Source: RGIG8368 sp045540275 (GTDB taxonomy: Bacteria > Verrucomicrobiota > Kiritimatiellia > RFP12 > UBA1067). From it: a stretch of DNA of 40,840 bases. The position numbers were made by a program, and so were the translations under genes. The stretch covers positions 1 to 40,840 of the forward strand of contig JAZQGX010000067.1 of NCBI GenBank assembly GCA_045540275.1. The letters are read 5' to 3'. Positions 34,191 to 40,563 of this stretch are shown in pieces. Below the pieces are notes generated by a model, which made no database searches, was not told the origin of the DNA, and saw only the letters and a program-made list of their open reading frames with translations. The first letter of the stretch is position 1. Each line of letters begins with the position of its first letter.

Positions 34191-34205
34191 CCCGAATGCC
34201 GCTAA
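34177..34205 (+). repeat. Palindromic repeat copy A
   Basis: Core GGGTCTGACCC with A-rich left flank (GCAAAA) and right flank GAATGCCGCTAA. Nearly identical over 29 bp to copy B at 40526-40555 (two mismatches). It forms the exact junction between the truncated GDPD-like gene and the RHS remnant. Confidence 0.8.
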
Positions 34206-34422
34206 TGTTGGTGAGCGGCGAATAGACGTAGTACGTGCGCTCGCACTCGATGTTGTTCAACTTGCGAACCACCGTACGCGGGCGGGTGTCAACTGGGAGA
34301 ATCGGGTCTGAAGGATCGACCGGAGTGTAGTCGTAGGTCGTAACCTCCGTCATAATGTCGGGACCTGAGCGCATCTCGGAGATCACGCGATTGAGACTGT
34401 CGTAGGTGTACTGCATGAGCAT
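34206..34422 (-). pseudogene. RHS/YD-repeat protein fragment
   Basis: On the minus strand a frame from ATG 34422 reads MLMQYTYDSLNRVISEM, TEVTTYDYTPVD and CERTYYVYSPLTNIS. These are YD-type repeat units of RHS proteins, the long wall-like shells that carry polymorphic toxin tips. The match ends at the palindrome at 34205; beyond it the frame reads through repeat and GDPD sequence to 34102. A large RHS protein would be over 1000 residues, so only about 70 are left here. An AAAGG sequence precedes the ATG, so it could still be translated, but it is most simply a remnant. Confidence 0.65.
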
Positions 34423-34435
34423 CACCAATACCTTT

Positions 34436-34765
34436 TTACCTTGTCAAAAATATTACACAATACAACATAGTAATAAAACCTATAAATACAGCAACAAAAA
34501 GACATATTACGCCTTTGACCAAAGGGCGTCTCACGCTCTCATGCCTGAGAATTCGTGAGATAAAGTTTTGATTGTCAACAAACGCCGATGCCAAGTCAAA
34601 TTCGCGACGTGAAATCAATTTCCATACACGGAAGCCAACAATATTTCCACATACGAATGAACATCCCATCAATGACATCATCACCAGCAACAAGATAGCT
34701 AAAACAGTCAGTTTTAAACTGCAAAAAACATCTTGCAAACTAAATCGGCACAATTCAATAGTCAT
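34436..34765 (-). CDS. Small two-helix membrane protein, function unknown
   Basis: A 109-residue protein with hydrophobic segments at about residues 17-45 (LTVLAILLLVMMSLMGC...) and 84-107 (VICLFVAVFIGFITMLYC). The middle part is charged and soluble (SRREFDLASAFVDNQNF). A strong GAGGAGG lies 4 nt before ATG 34765. I do not recognise a family. It is one of several small AT-rich minus-strand genes between RHS remnants, which is where immunity proteins for RHS toxin tips are usually found. That role is inferred only from context. Confidence 0.6.
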   Translation of the reverse strand: MTIELCRFSLQDVFCSLKLTVLAILLLVMMSLMGCSFVCGNIVGFRVWKLISRREFDLASAFVDNQNFISRILRHESVRRPLVKGVICLFVAVFIGFITMLYCVIFLTR

Positions 34766-34797
34766 TTTGCCTCCTCTGTTTCATAGTAAAACTTATA

Positions 34798-34823
34798 CAG
34801 AAGGGTCTTTTTGCCACTAATGC
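34798..34823 (+). repeat. Palindromic repeat copy F (half site)
   Basis: On the reverse strand it reads GGCAAAAA then GACCCTTCTG, the same as copies C, D and E but with the middle GGGTCN missing. It lies between the small genes 34436-34765 and 34817-35113, just before the stop of the latter. Confidence 0.5.
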
Positions 34824-35113
34824 ACAACCCACTCATTTGCCTGCGCGTAAGGGAACCGAAGAATCGAATCGTTAACATCTATAGCGAGCTGTTCACCATA
34901 CCAAAGAGTAGATATAAGCGCCCAACGGCCGTAGTATTCTACGCAAAACGGCAACTCGGCTGAAAAGATTTTATTTGCGGAAATAATATTAATCGTATAA
35001 ATCTGAGGCTCCTTACTCGTATTTTTCATGTCCACAGTTTGCCATGCTAAAGGGGCGCGATGTGAAATGCAACCGCCTAATAGCAACAGCACGACGGTAA
35101 TGACGCGCTTCAT
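34817..35113 (-). CDS. Small lipoprotein, function unknown
   Basis: A 98-residue protein starting MKRVITVVLLLLGGC; LLGGC is a lipobox, so it is probably anchored in the membrane by a lipidated cysteine at residue 15. The mature part (HRAPLAWQTVDMKNTSKEP...) shows no family that I recognise. GGAGG 6 nt before ATG 35113 sets the start, better than the open frame start at 35128. It has palindrome copies on both sides (F after it, C before it). An immunity or envelope-accessory role is possible but unproven. Confidence 0.6.
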   Translation of the reverse strand: MKRVITVVLLLLGGCISHRAPLAWQTVDMKNTSKEPQIYTINIISANKIFSAELPFCVEYYGRWALISTLWYGEQLAIDVNDSILRFPYAQANEWVVH

Positions 35114-35134
35114 TACTTTCCTCCCCAATTGTAA

Positions 35135-35157
35135 GGCAAAAGGGCCGGACCCTTCAG
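35135..35157 (+). repeat. Palindromic repeat copy C
   Basis: GGCAAAAGGGCCGGACCCTT plus CAG, one change from the palindrome core. It lies in the gap between the lipoprotein gene and the 35165-35674 gene. Confidence 0.7.
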
Positions 35158-35164
35158 CCCCTTT

Positions 35165-35674
35165 TTATCTCCCAATATCCTCTATCCTTTCAGACCCATA
35201 ACTTACCACTATATTGTCTGCAAGATGTCTGATAGCGCAGTCTTCATGACTTAAACGTTCAATAGGATTCACTATAATCAACCAAGCATAATTGTAATGA
35301 CACCCGAAACGAAGGACCAATGCGTAGCATCCATCAAACTTCGCACGACTCCATGTGCCAGAAGATGGCAGAGTCCGAAGCACTTTGTCCATGCAACTGC
35401 CAAGTGGTGCATTATAGAACAAAGACTCTGGTCGCTCATCCCAACAGCATTCAGAAAACACCTTTCCCACCTCATTATTTAACCTATGAACACCTACCGT
35501 ATTTACAACACATTCTTTTGCGGCCAACCACAATCCTTCATCTGAATATCCTGATAGGCGAAGCCAAATTATCATGAAAATGTGAGACGCAACTACCAGC
35601 AAAATAAAGACTATGGCGAATATTACGCTTGCCTTCACAAAAAAAGAAATCAATCTGATAATTGGCTTCAACAT
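35165..35674 (-). CDS. Membrane-anchored small protein, immunity-like by position
   Basis: A 169-residue protein with a long hydrophobic N-terminal segment (residues 8-38, LISFFVKASVIFAIVFILL...). A soluble domain with several cysteines follows (CCWDERPESLFYNAP, FDGCYALVLRFGCHY). GGGGAG lies 8 nt before ATG 35674. A GTG at 35683 overlaps the upstream stop and is the alternative start. It follows the 36009-35680 gene with a 5-bp gap or a 4-bp overlap, a typical toxin-immunity arrangement. No family recognised. Confidence 0.55.
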   Translation of the reverse strand: MLKPIIRLISFFVKASVIFAIVFILLVVASHIFMIIWLRLSGYSDEGLWLAAKECVVNTVGVHRLNNEVGKVFSECCWDERPESLFYNAPLGSCMDKVLRTLPSSGTWSRAKFDGCYALVLRFGCHYNYAWLIIVNPIERLSHEDCAIRHLADNIVVSYGSERIEDIGR

Positions 35675-35679
35675 CTGTA

Positions 35680-36009
35680 TCACTCCCCACTACCCCTACG
35701 TTCATTGTCGACAACATCAACATCATTGCCATCCTTAAACTTACAAGTACAAAGGTCGAGTTTACTATAATATGTTTCAAACAAAACATGACCATACGCT
35801 AACCAATAAATAGTGCCATTCGAAGGTCTGTCCAAATATCTCAGCTTCCACAAGACCGTAATTGCAGCCGCACGCTCAATGCTATGTCCCAACCATGCCT
35901 CGTACATACCAATTCCAATATAATTAACTTCATTATCGGCCCATACGCCCTTGAAAAGAAAAAGGGTCGGACCCTTCTGTATATGATTTACTGTATATGT
36001 TGTATTCAT
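35680..36009 (-). CDS. Possible displaced RHS toxin-tip fragment
   Basis: A 109-residue frame. Its first 20 residues (MNTTYTVNHIQKGPTLFLFK) are read through palindrome copy D. The rest (GVWADNEVNYIGIGMYEAW, SIERAAAITVLWKLRYLDRP and a following TIYWLAYGH) looks like a folded domain. ATG 36009 overlaps the stop of an RHS core fragment (ATGA), and an immunity-like gene follows directly. I do not recognise the domain. Position suggests it is a tip or toxin piece separated from its RHS shell; it may not be functional. Confidence 0.45.
   Translation of the reverse strand: MNTTYTVNHIQKGPTLFLFKGVWADNEVNYIGIGMYEAWLGHSIERAAAITVLWKLRYLDRPSNGTIYWLAYGHVLFETYYSKLDLCTCKFKDGNDVDVVDNERRGSGE
35958..35979 (+). 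repeat. Palindromic repeat copy D
   Basis: Contains the perfect palindrome AAGGGTCGGACCCTT, A-rich on the left and CTG on the right. It lies inside the first codons of the 36009-35680 frame, at its junction with the RHS core fragment. Confidence 0.8.
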
Positions 36010-36188
36010 GCCAGGACATCCTTCCCCTTGCGCAGAAGCCTGTAGCGCTGCAACGGCGACTTGGGCTTCTTGTGCAATGTCTGCGCGATGACCGCGCCGA
36101 ACGCCGCGTAGTCATAGTGGGCTTCGACTTTTCCAAGCATCTCCAAGCATCTCTTTATGAACCAACGCATCATCCTATCAGTCTTCAA
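36006..36188 (-). pseudogene. RHS core fragment
   Basis: A 60-residue frame that contains GKVEAHYDYAAFGAVIAQT. This matches the end of the RHS core, where 'HYDYxxFGxVxAQ' precedes the conserved region before the toxin tip. The next part (LHKKPKSPLQRYRLLRKGKD) does not continue as RHS. The 5' end is AT-rich and the RHS part GC-rich, so the frame is a mosaic. It overlaps the following gene by ATGA. IS-end-like sequences lie just upstream (36191-36222). Confidence 0.5.
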
Positions 36189-36264
36189 TCTAAAGTGTTA
36201 ACCTATCATAAAACCGGACACTCTCCTTCAGGAACGTCATCATAGATATCTACTGTCATCTAAG

Positions 36265-36633
36265 CTAACAGGATGACCCCACAAGAACCAAAAAGAAAAA
36301 GGATGAAATTGCAATAACTAGCAGATATAGTACCATTAACGCCGCTCGAACAATCCGCCTCGCCATTCTTGCATACAATACCAACATTGCGAAATAACTA
36401 ACGTACAACAAGATTACCAACATCACCCTTATACCCGGCGAAATATAATCTTGCATTAATAGAACCTCTGCTATTATAATCGGCCAAAAAAAGAAAAGTA
36501 GCAGTGCAGTGATGGGAACAAGATCTATCCTAAAATGGATAATACAAAGGCAACTTGCCAGAACAAAACCCACACCCAAATGACAAAGTATCCGCAAGGA
36601 CACTGTCCTTATATTGTTACTCACTTTTACCAT
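36265..36633 (-). CDS. Small polytopic membrane protein, function unknown
   Basis: A 122-residue, very hydrophobic protein with about four membrane segments (ILCHLGVGFVLASCLCII, ALLLFFFWPIIIAEVLL, MLVILLYVSYFAMLVLY and MVLYLLVIAISSFFFLVLV). The connecting loops are short. GAGG lies about 10 nt before ATG 36633. No family is recognised. The gene is AT-rich compared with the core genes of the window and sits between an RHS remnant and a transposon remnant, which suggests acquisition by transfer. Confidence 0.55.
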   Translation of the reverse strand: MVKVSNNIRTVSLRILCHLGVGFVLASCLCIIHFRIDLVPITALLLFFFWPIIIAEVLLMQDYISPGIRVMLVILLYVSYFAMLVLYARMARRIVRAALMVLYLLVIAISSFFFLVLVGSSC

Positions 36634-36676
36634 GACGGCCTTACCTCATAATACTTATTAATGCATCCCTAGCCAA

Positions 36677-36881
36677 CAGACCTGATTGCCACAGTAAATT
36701 GCCACAGTAGGTTTTCCTTGTCATAGAGGCGCGACCCTTTCGATTCGCCGCTTACCCCATTCCAACACGCGGTGGGCGACACGGCTAATCAGGTGATAGC
36801 AACGATTGGGAAGATTTATCCTGCAACGTCTCATGCCGAACAGTATAGCATAAACTCCCGCTACTGTGGCAATCATGTCTG
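36677..36881. mobile_element. 205-bp MITE-like element with 20-bp inverted ends, derived from a REP-associated transposase element
   Basis: The left end CAGACCTGATTGCCACAGTA (36677-36696) and the reverse complement of the right end (36862-36881) differ at one of 20 positions. The left end carries a second partial copy (ATTGCCACAGTAG, 36698-36710). Between the ends lies only the start of a Y1/RAYT transposase (36721-36834) with its own promoter-like TGCTATACT. The element therefore looks like an internal-deletion derivative. It occupies most of the 36634-36984 gap; nothing else is seen there. Confidence 0.65.
36721..36834 (-). pseudogene. N-terminal fragment of a REP-associated tyrosine (Y1) transposase
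   Basis: From ATG 36834 the frame reads MRRCRINLPNRCYHLISR and then VAHRV. This is the characteristic start of IS200-like/RAYT transposases (x-R-x-R-I-x-x-P-x-x-x-YH-x-x-SR). After 22 residues it changes to WGKRRIERVAPL and stops, so it is a deletion product of a protein of about 200-300 residues. The HUH motif and catalytic Tyr are missing. A TGC-TATACT -10 lies only 7 nt before the ATG. Confidence 0.65.
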
Positions 36882-36984
36882 ACCCTGTACGCACTCGGTA
36901 TCTGCATGGACATTTTGTCATGCGCAGGAAACACCGCGGTCGTTCCCGTCACCGCCGCAAGGGCGACAAGTATCGCCGTTTTCT

Positions 36985-37335
36985 TCACTTAGTCTCAATC
37001 TCCGCGTCGCAATGCGGGCAATGAATCCTCTCGCATTTCATGATTCGCTTTCCCCGATCATAATTCCACCACTTGGACAAAACCGACTTGCCGCAACGTG
37101 GACACTTCGTGTAGCGTATCATCAACATGCACAACACTAAACAAATTGTCTGTAGAAGCATGAACAACGCCCACAAACACTGCAACGTCATATATGACCA
37201 GTCAAGTCCAACCTGCTCAATATGCCTTGCCAGAAACCACTGGGCAAAACAGACCAGCAAGCTAATCGAACCGAGAGTGTAAACAATGCGAACACACGTG
37301 CGGTATTTAGCAAAGCCAGATTTTACAGTCGCCAT
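36985..37335 (-). CDS. Two-helix membrane protein with C-terminal zinc ribbon, function unknown
   Basis: A 116-residue protein. Two hydrophobic segments (about residues 17-36 and 47-73: IVYTLGSISLLVCFAQWFL and CLWALFMLLQTICLVLCML) are followed by a cytoplasmic-looking zinc ribbon with CPRCGK and CPHCDAE, about 25 residues apart. GGAG 8 nt before ATG 37335 supports the start. The architecture is common in uncharacterised proteins. Neighbours are the MITE on one side and palindrome copy E on the other. Confidence 0.6.
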   Translation of the reverse strand: MATVKSGFAKYRTCVRIVYTLGSISLLVCFAQWFLARHIEQVGLDWSYMTLQCLWALFMLLQTICLVLCMLMIRYTKCPRCGKSVLSKWWNYDRGKRIMKCERIHCPHCDAEIETK

Positions 37336-37379
37336 TTTCCGTTCTCCAACTCGAACTTTTTACTCCCGCTCATTCGTAA

Positions 37380-37412
37380 TCTTGTAAATCCTGTTAATCC
37401 TGTCTAAAAACT
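37380..37412 (-). repeat. Dispersed 'GACAGGATTAACAGGATTTA' type repeat
   Basis: On the minus strand TTTTTAGACAGGATTAACAG and then GATTTACAAG contain two similar units (AGGATTAAC, AGGATTTAC). I recall this short sequence as a recurrent intergenic element in unrelated bacterial genomes. It directly follows palindrome copy E, 40-70 bp after the stop of the 37452 gene. Confidence 0.4.
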
Positions 37413-37421
37413 CATCATTGA

Positions 37422-37443
37422 CAAAAAGAGCCAGACCCTTCTG
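37422..37443 (+). repeat. Palindromic repeat copy E
   Basis: CAAAAAGAGCCAGACCCTTC plus TG, a diverged copy of the palindrome in the same orientation as the others. It lies 8 bp after the stop of the large glycosidase-like gene. Confidence 0.6.
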
Positions 37444-37451
37444 CTCGTTAT

Positions 37452-40292
37452 TTACTTTACACGCCAGACCGCCGTGCCCCATGCAGGCAACTTGACGGAC
37501 AGCGCCTCCCTCGTCCCGATGCCAAGTACGCCGCCGGCGTGTTTTGCCTTCGGAGCGCCGAACATCGGCTCCAATTTCATCCCGGAAAGTCCAGGAACCG
37601 GCAACTCGGTGTCGACCGCACCCTCCAAGGTGTTCACCGCAATCAGATAGCGCCCGGCGGCTGCGTCGCCGCAAAGCAATGCGTGCACATTGGCATCGAG
37701 CGATTTGAGGTTCTTCTGGCCCGGCACACGCAAGGCTGGATGCAACACCTTGATCTCTTCGATCAGCTTCTTGACCATGTGCGCGGTGGGCGGATTCCAG
37801 CCCATGCCCTGCGCATGCTTTCCGTCCCAGTCGCCGGTTTGCTTCCAGCAGTAGAAACCGATGCCGTTGGCGCCGTGGATAATCGAAATGTAGCTCTCCA
37901 GACGCACCCACTCCGGCGTTTCGGTGTACTGGCTCTTGCTTTTGCCGAAAGCCTGCGGCACGATGAACGGACGCCGGTGGAACTTCGCATACTCCTTGCG
38001 CATGTTCTCGACGCGCTCGGCAAAGATGCGGGCCTCGCCAAGACCGCCGTAATAGCGCAGGTAGATGTCGTTGCCGCCGACATCGCCCGAAAGCACCGCC
38101 GGCATGTTGCCGAGATTGAAGACGGGATGCAGGCGCTTGTCGTACCGGCGCAGCCAATCTCCGGCGCGACGCAGCTCCTTGTACATATTGCCGCCCGCCT
38201 CATCCGCAAGATACCACATCTTCACCAGCTGATCGGGGTCTTCTGCAACCGATTTGACGATTTGCGGAAAACTTTCGTTGCATTCAAACGAATATTTTCC
38301 GATCTCGGCCGGGCGCTCGAAAAGAACGTTGTTCCACAATCCGAAACCTTCGTAGCATACGACCACATCCTTTATGCCGGCACGATTGATCTTGTTGGTC
38401 GCAACGAGGCGATCGATCTCCTTTTCGCGTTCTTCTGGGGCAAGGGTTTTGCGCTGCCCGCGGGAACGGCTGTCGACCACCATCCCCAGGATTTTGCGGT
38501 CGACCGTATAGTGGTCGCGCCAATCCCAATCCCACATCTGCATCCAGTTGAATCCCATGTCGGCAGGCTTCAATCCGGTCTCGTCGATCGGCGTATTCCA
38601 GTCGAACCCGTGGCAGTGGTAAATCCCCAACGGGAAATAGGGTTTGCCCTCGTTCAGGAAAAATCCGTCCTGATCGATGATGATCTGCCCCTTTTCGGGA
38701 GCGGCGATAAAGAATTCGCTTTTCAGGATTTTCTTTCCGCCGCAAAGGGTTTCCACCTCGGCTTCAAGCGCGTATCTTCCGGCCGGGGCGTCCTTCGCCA
38801 CGGGGAGCTTAGCCTCGGCATAACGGGACTCCGGAGCGAAACGCCCCTCCGCCGACGCCACCACTCGACCCGCGCCATCCTTTGCGCTAAGCTTCCACGC
38901 CTTGCCGCCCATGTCAATGCCCAGCCGGTTCAGCTTGATTCCGATGTACACGCCGGCATCGCGACGCTCGGTCGACACCGTCGCGCGATAGTCGGGCGGC
39001 ACGATCTCCAGCATTTCGGGGAAAACGACCTTGCGTTCGTCAAGCACCCAGCTCTTCCCCCCTTCCCAATCAAGAAGCTCGGTCTTCGCATTCCATTCCC
39101 CGCAAAGATCCAACGGAGGAACCTGAATCTTGAAATCGAGCATTTCATCGAGCTTCGTGCTGGGGCGACGGCGCGTGACGAACGTACGCGACATGCGGCG
39201 ATCGGAGAGCGAAGTCAAAGTCAGCCTCGCCGCCAGATAAAGATTCGTATCCGCGAAATCGGCATTGCGCACTTTGACGACGGTTTCTCCGCCGCCCAAC
39301 GCCGGACGCGAATACTTGCCTTTGTACTCGTCGACATCCAGGTAGGAATGCGTGATTTCCGTAAGGCGTATGCCGTCTTTTTCAAGCGCCAGGTGCGCTG
39401 CGATATTCTTGCGCAACTCCGGAGAGTCGGCGCAGGTATGCGTCGACAGAATCAACATGCCGCCACCTACACGAAGCGCAACCGTGTAGTCGCGCTGCAC
39501 GACATCCCACAGATTGCGGGCATTCCCTGGAAGAGAAAGACGGCCGTTGCCCGCCCGCAGATGGGGAGAGAGGGGAACGGGCCAATCAAAGAGCGGAGTG
39601 GCGCCGGGAAACACATTGAGGTCGCCGCCATGAGCAGGTCCTTGTTGCGGACGGAACGAGGGCATGGATTTTTCGTCGCAGAACTCAAGCGCTCCGGCAA
39701 AATCCTCGGCAGATGCTATCAACGGCACGATAAGCACGCCGCCCTGCTCGATAAATTTGCGCCAGGCAGCTCCATCGCCCGCCGGCAGACGGTTGACGAA
39801 ACGCACCTCGTGATTGCGCGCCGCCGCCGGATTTATGCTGCCGATCGCCGCCTTGCGCGCTTCTATCGCCTCCGGCGTCTCGGCGAGCACGCCTTCATGG
39901 CAAATTACGCTTCCGGTGGGGGCGCTCAATACAATCTGGACCTTGCGTTTGAGTTCGGCGGTGGTAAATTCGCACTTCGCCTCCAAAGACACATCGGTAT
40001 CGCTCACCGTGGAGGGGGGAATATCGATTTCGGCCTTGCCGTGCTCGCGGTAATCCTGCCCCTTCTGATCGAACGAAATGATGCGCAATGCACCGCGCAA
40101 CGCCATGTCGGAAACGTTCTTGATCCTCATGGTCACGACAAACTTGCCGGGAGCGAACCTCTGCGGAAATGCGTGCTCGACCACTGCGACCTTATGCGCC
40201 TTGGCTTTGGCGTAAAAAGCGTCCTCCGCATTGGCGGCAGACACAACGGCAAGCGATGCCAACAAGGCACAGCACAACAGTTTCAACGACAT
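37452..40292 (-). CDS. Large secreted glycosidase-like protein (beta-sandwich, GATase-like and TIM-barrel regions)
   Basis: A 946-residue protein with signal peptide MSLKLLCCALLASLAVVSA, likely cut after ANA (residue 22). Residues 35-125 look like a beta-sandwich. Residues 165-305 resemble the glutamine-amidotransferase-like fold of many glycosidases (FIEQGGVLIVPLIAS, VGGGMLILSTHT). Beta domains follow to about 535. The TIM barrel starts at QDGFFLNEGKPYFPLGIYH (541) and runs to about 870. WYLADEAGG (693-701) holds a likely acid/base Glu698, and GIGFYCWKQTGDWDG lies near the barrel end. A C-terminal beta domain ends in AVWRVK. Family and substrate cannot be assigned by eye. AAGGAGG precedes ATG 40292. 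Palindrome copies lie on both sides, although its base composition is like that of the core genes. Confidence 0.78.
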   Translation of the reverse strand: MSLKLLCCALLASLAVVSAANAEDAFYAKAKAHKVAVVEHAFPQRFAPGKFVVTMRIKNVSDMALRGALRIISFDQKGQDYREHGKAEIDIPPSTVSDTDVSLEAKCEFTTAELKRKVQIVLSAPTGSVICHEGVLAETPEAIEARKAAIGSINPAAARNHEVRFVNRLPAGDGAAWRKFIEQGGVLIVPLIASAEDFAGALEFCDEKSMPSFRPQQGPAHGGDLNVFPGATPLFDWPVPLSPHLRAGNGRLSLPGNARNLWDVVQRDYTVALRVGGGMLILSTHTCADSPELRKNIAAHLALEKDGIRLTEITHSYLDVDEYKGKYSRPALGGGETVVKVRNADFADTNLYLAARLTLTSLSDRRMSRTFVTRRRPSTKLDEMLDFKIQVPPLDLCGEWNAKTELLDWEGGKSWVLDERKVVFPEMLEIVPPDYRATVSTERRDAGVYIGIKLNRLGIDMGGKAWKLSAKDGAGRVVASAEGRFAPESRYAEAKLPVAKDAPAGRYALEAEVETLCGGKKILKSEFFIAAPEKGQIIIDQDGFFLNEGKPYFPLGIYHCHGFDWNTPIDETGLKPADMGFNWMQMWDWDWRDHYTVDRKILGMVVDSRSRGQRKTLAPEEREKEIDRLVATNKINRAGIKDVVVCYEGFGLWNNVLFERPAEIGKYSFECNESFPQIVKSVAEDPDQLVKMWYLADEAGGNMYKELRRAGDWLRRYDKRLHPVFNLGNMPAVLSGDVGGNDIYLRYYGGLGEARIFAERVENMRKEYAKFHRRPFIVPQAFGKSKSQYTETPEWVRLESYISIIHGANGIGFYCWKQTGDWDGKHAQGMGWNPPTAHMVKKLIEEIKVLHPALRVPGQKNLKSLDANVHALLCGDAAAGRYLIAVNTLEGAVDTELPVPGLSGMKLEPMFGAPKAKHAGGVLGIGTREALSVKLPAWGTAVWRVK

Positions 40293-40352
40293 CTCATCCT
40301 CCTTTTCACCTTACCAATATGCTCAGCCGGACTGAAGATCTCTGCGCCGGAC

Positions 40353-40358
40353 ATTATA
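40353..40358 (-). promoter_or_regulatory. Candidate -10 element for the 37452-40292 gene
   Basis: TATAAT on the minus strand (40358-40353), about 60 bp before ATG 40292. No convincing -35 lies at 16-18 nt. A TTGACA about 31 nt upstream is too far. The gap 40293-40563 otherwise holds only palindrome copy B. Confidence 0.3.
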
Positions 40359-40525
40359 CTTGTCGCAGCCCCCCGTCCGGATCGTATCCTGTCAATATAC
40401 TACAGTTTCGCAGCGGTTTTTGAAAGTCGAAAAAAGATGTTTTGACAAAAAGTGGAATATGCCGCATCCGCCTTCTACGGCATGACATGCGACATACTCC
40501 ACAAACAGGCAGCTACCGGATTATA

Positions 40526-40555
40526 GGCAAAAGGGTCAGACCCGAATGCCACTAA
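40526..40555 (+). repeat. Palindromic repeat copy B
   Basis: GGCAAAAGGGTCAGACCCGA followed by ATGCCACTAA. Almost identical to copy A 6.3 kb away (two mismatches). It lies 9 bp after the stop of the transposase fragment at the right edge. Confidence 0.8.
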
Positions 40556-40563
40556 CCTAAGGC

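Noticed and set aside
37360..38157. A minus-strand frame continuing past the large glycosidase-like gene into '...DEFLDRINRIYKI'
   Set aside because: It is an alternative frame of the glycosidase-like gene that runs into palindrome copy E and a dispersed intergenic repeat. The peptide is repeat-derived.
37539..40445. A 968-codon open frame on the plus strand opposite the large glycosidase-like gene
   Set aside because: It mirrors the codon structure of the minus-strand gene, has no signal or family motif and no ribosome-binding site. The minus-strand protein has a signal peptide, AAGGAGG and a recognisable barrel.
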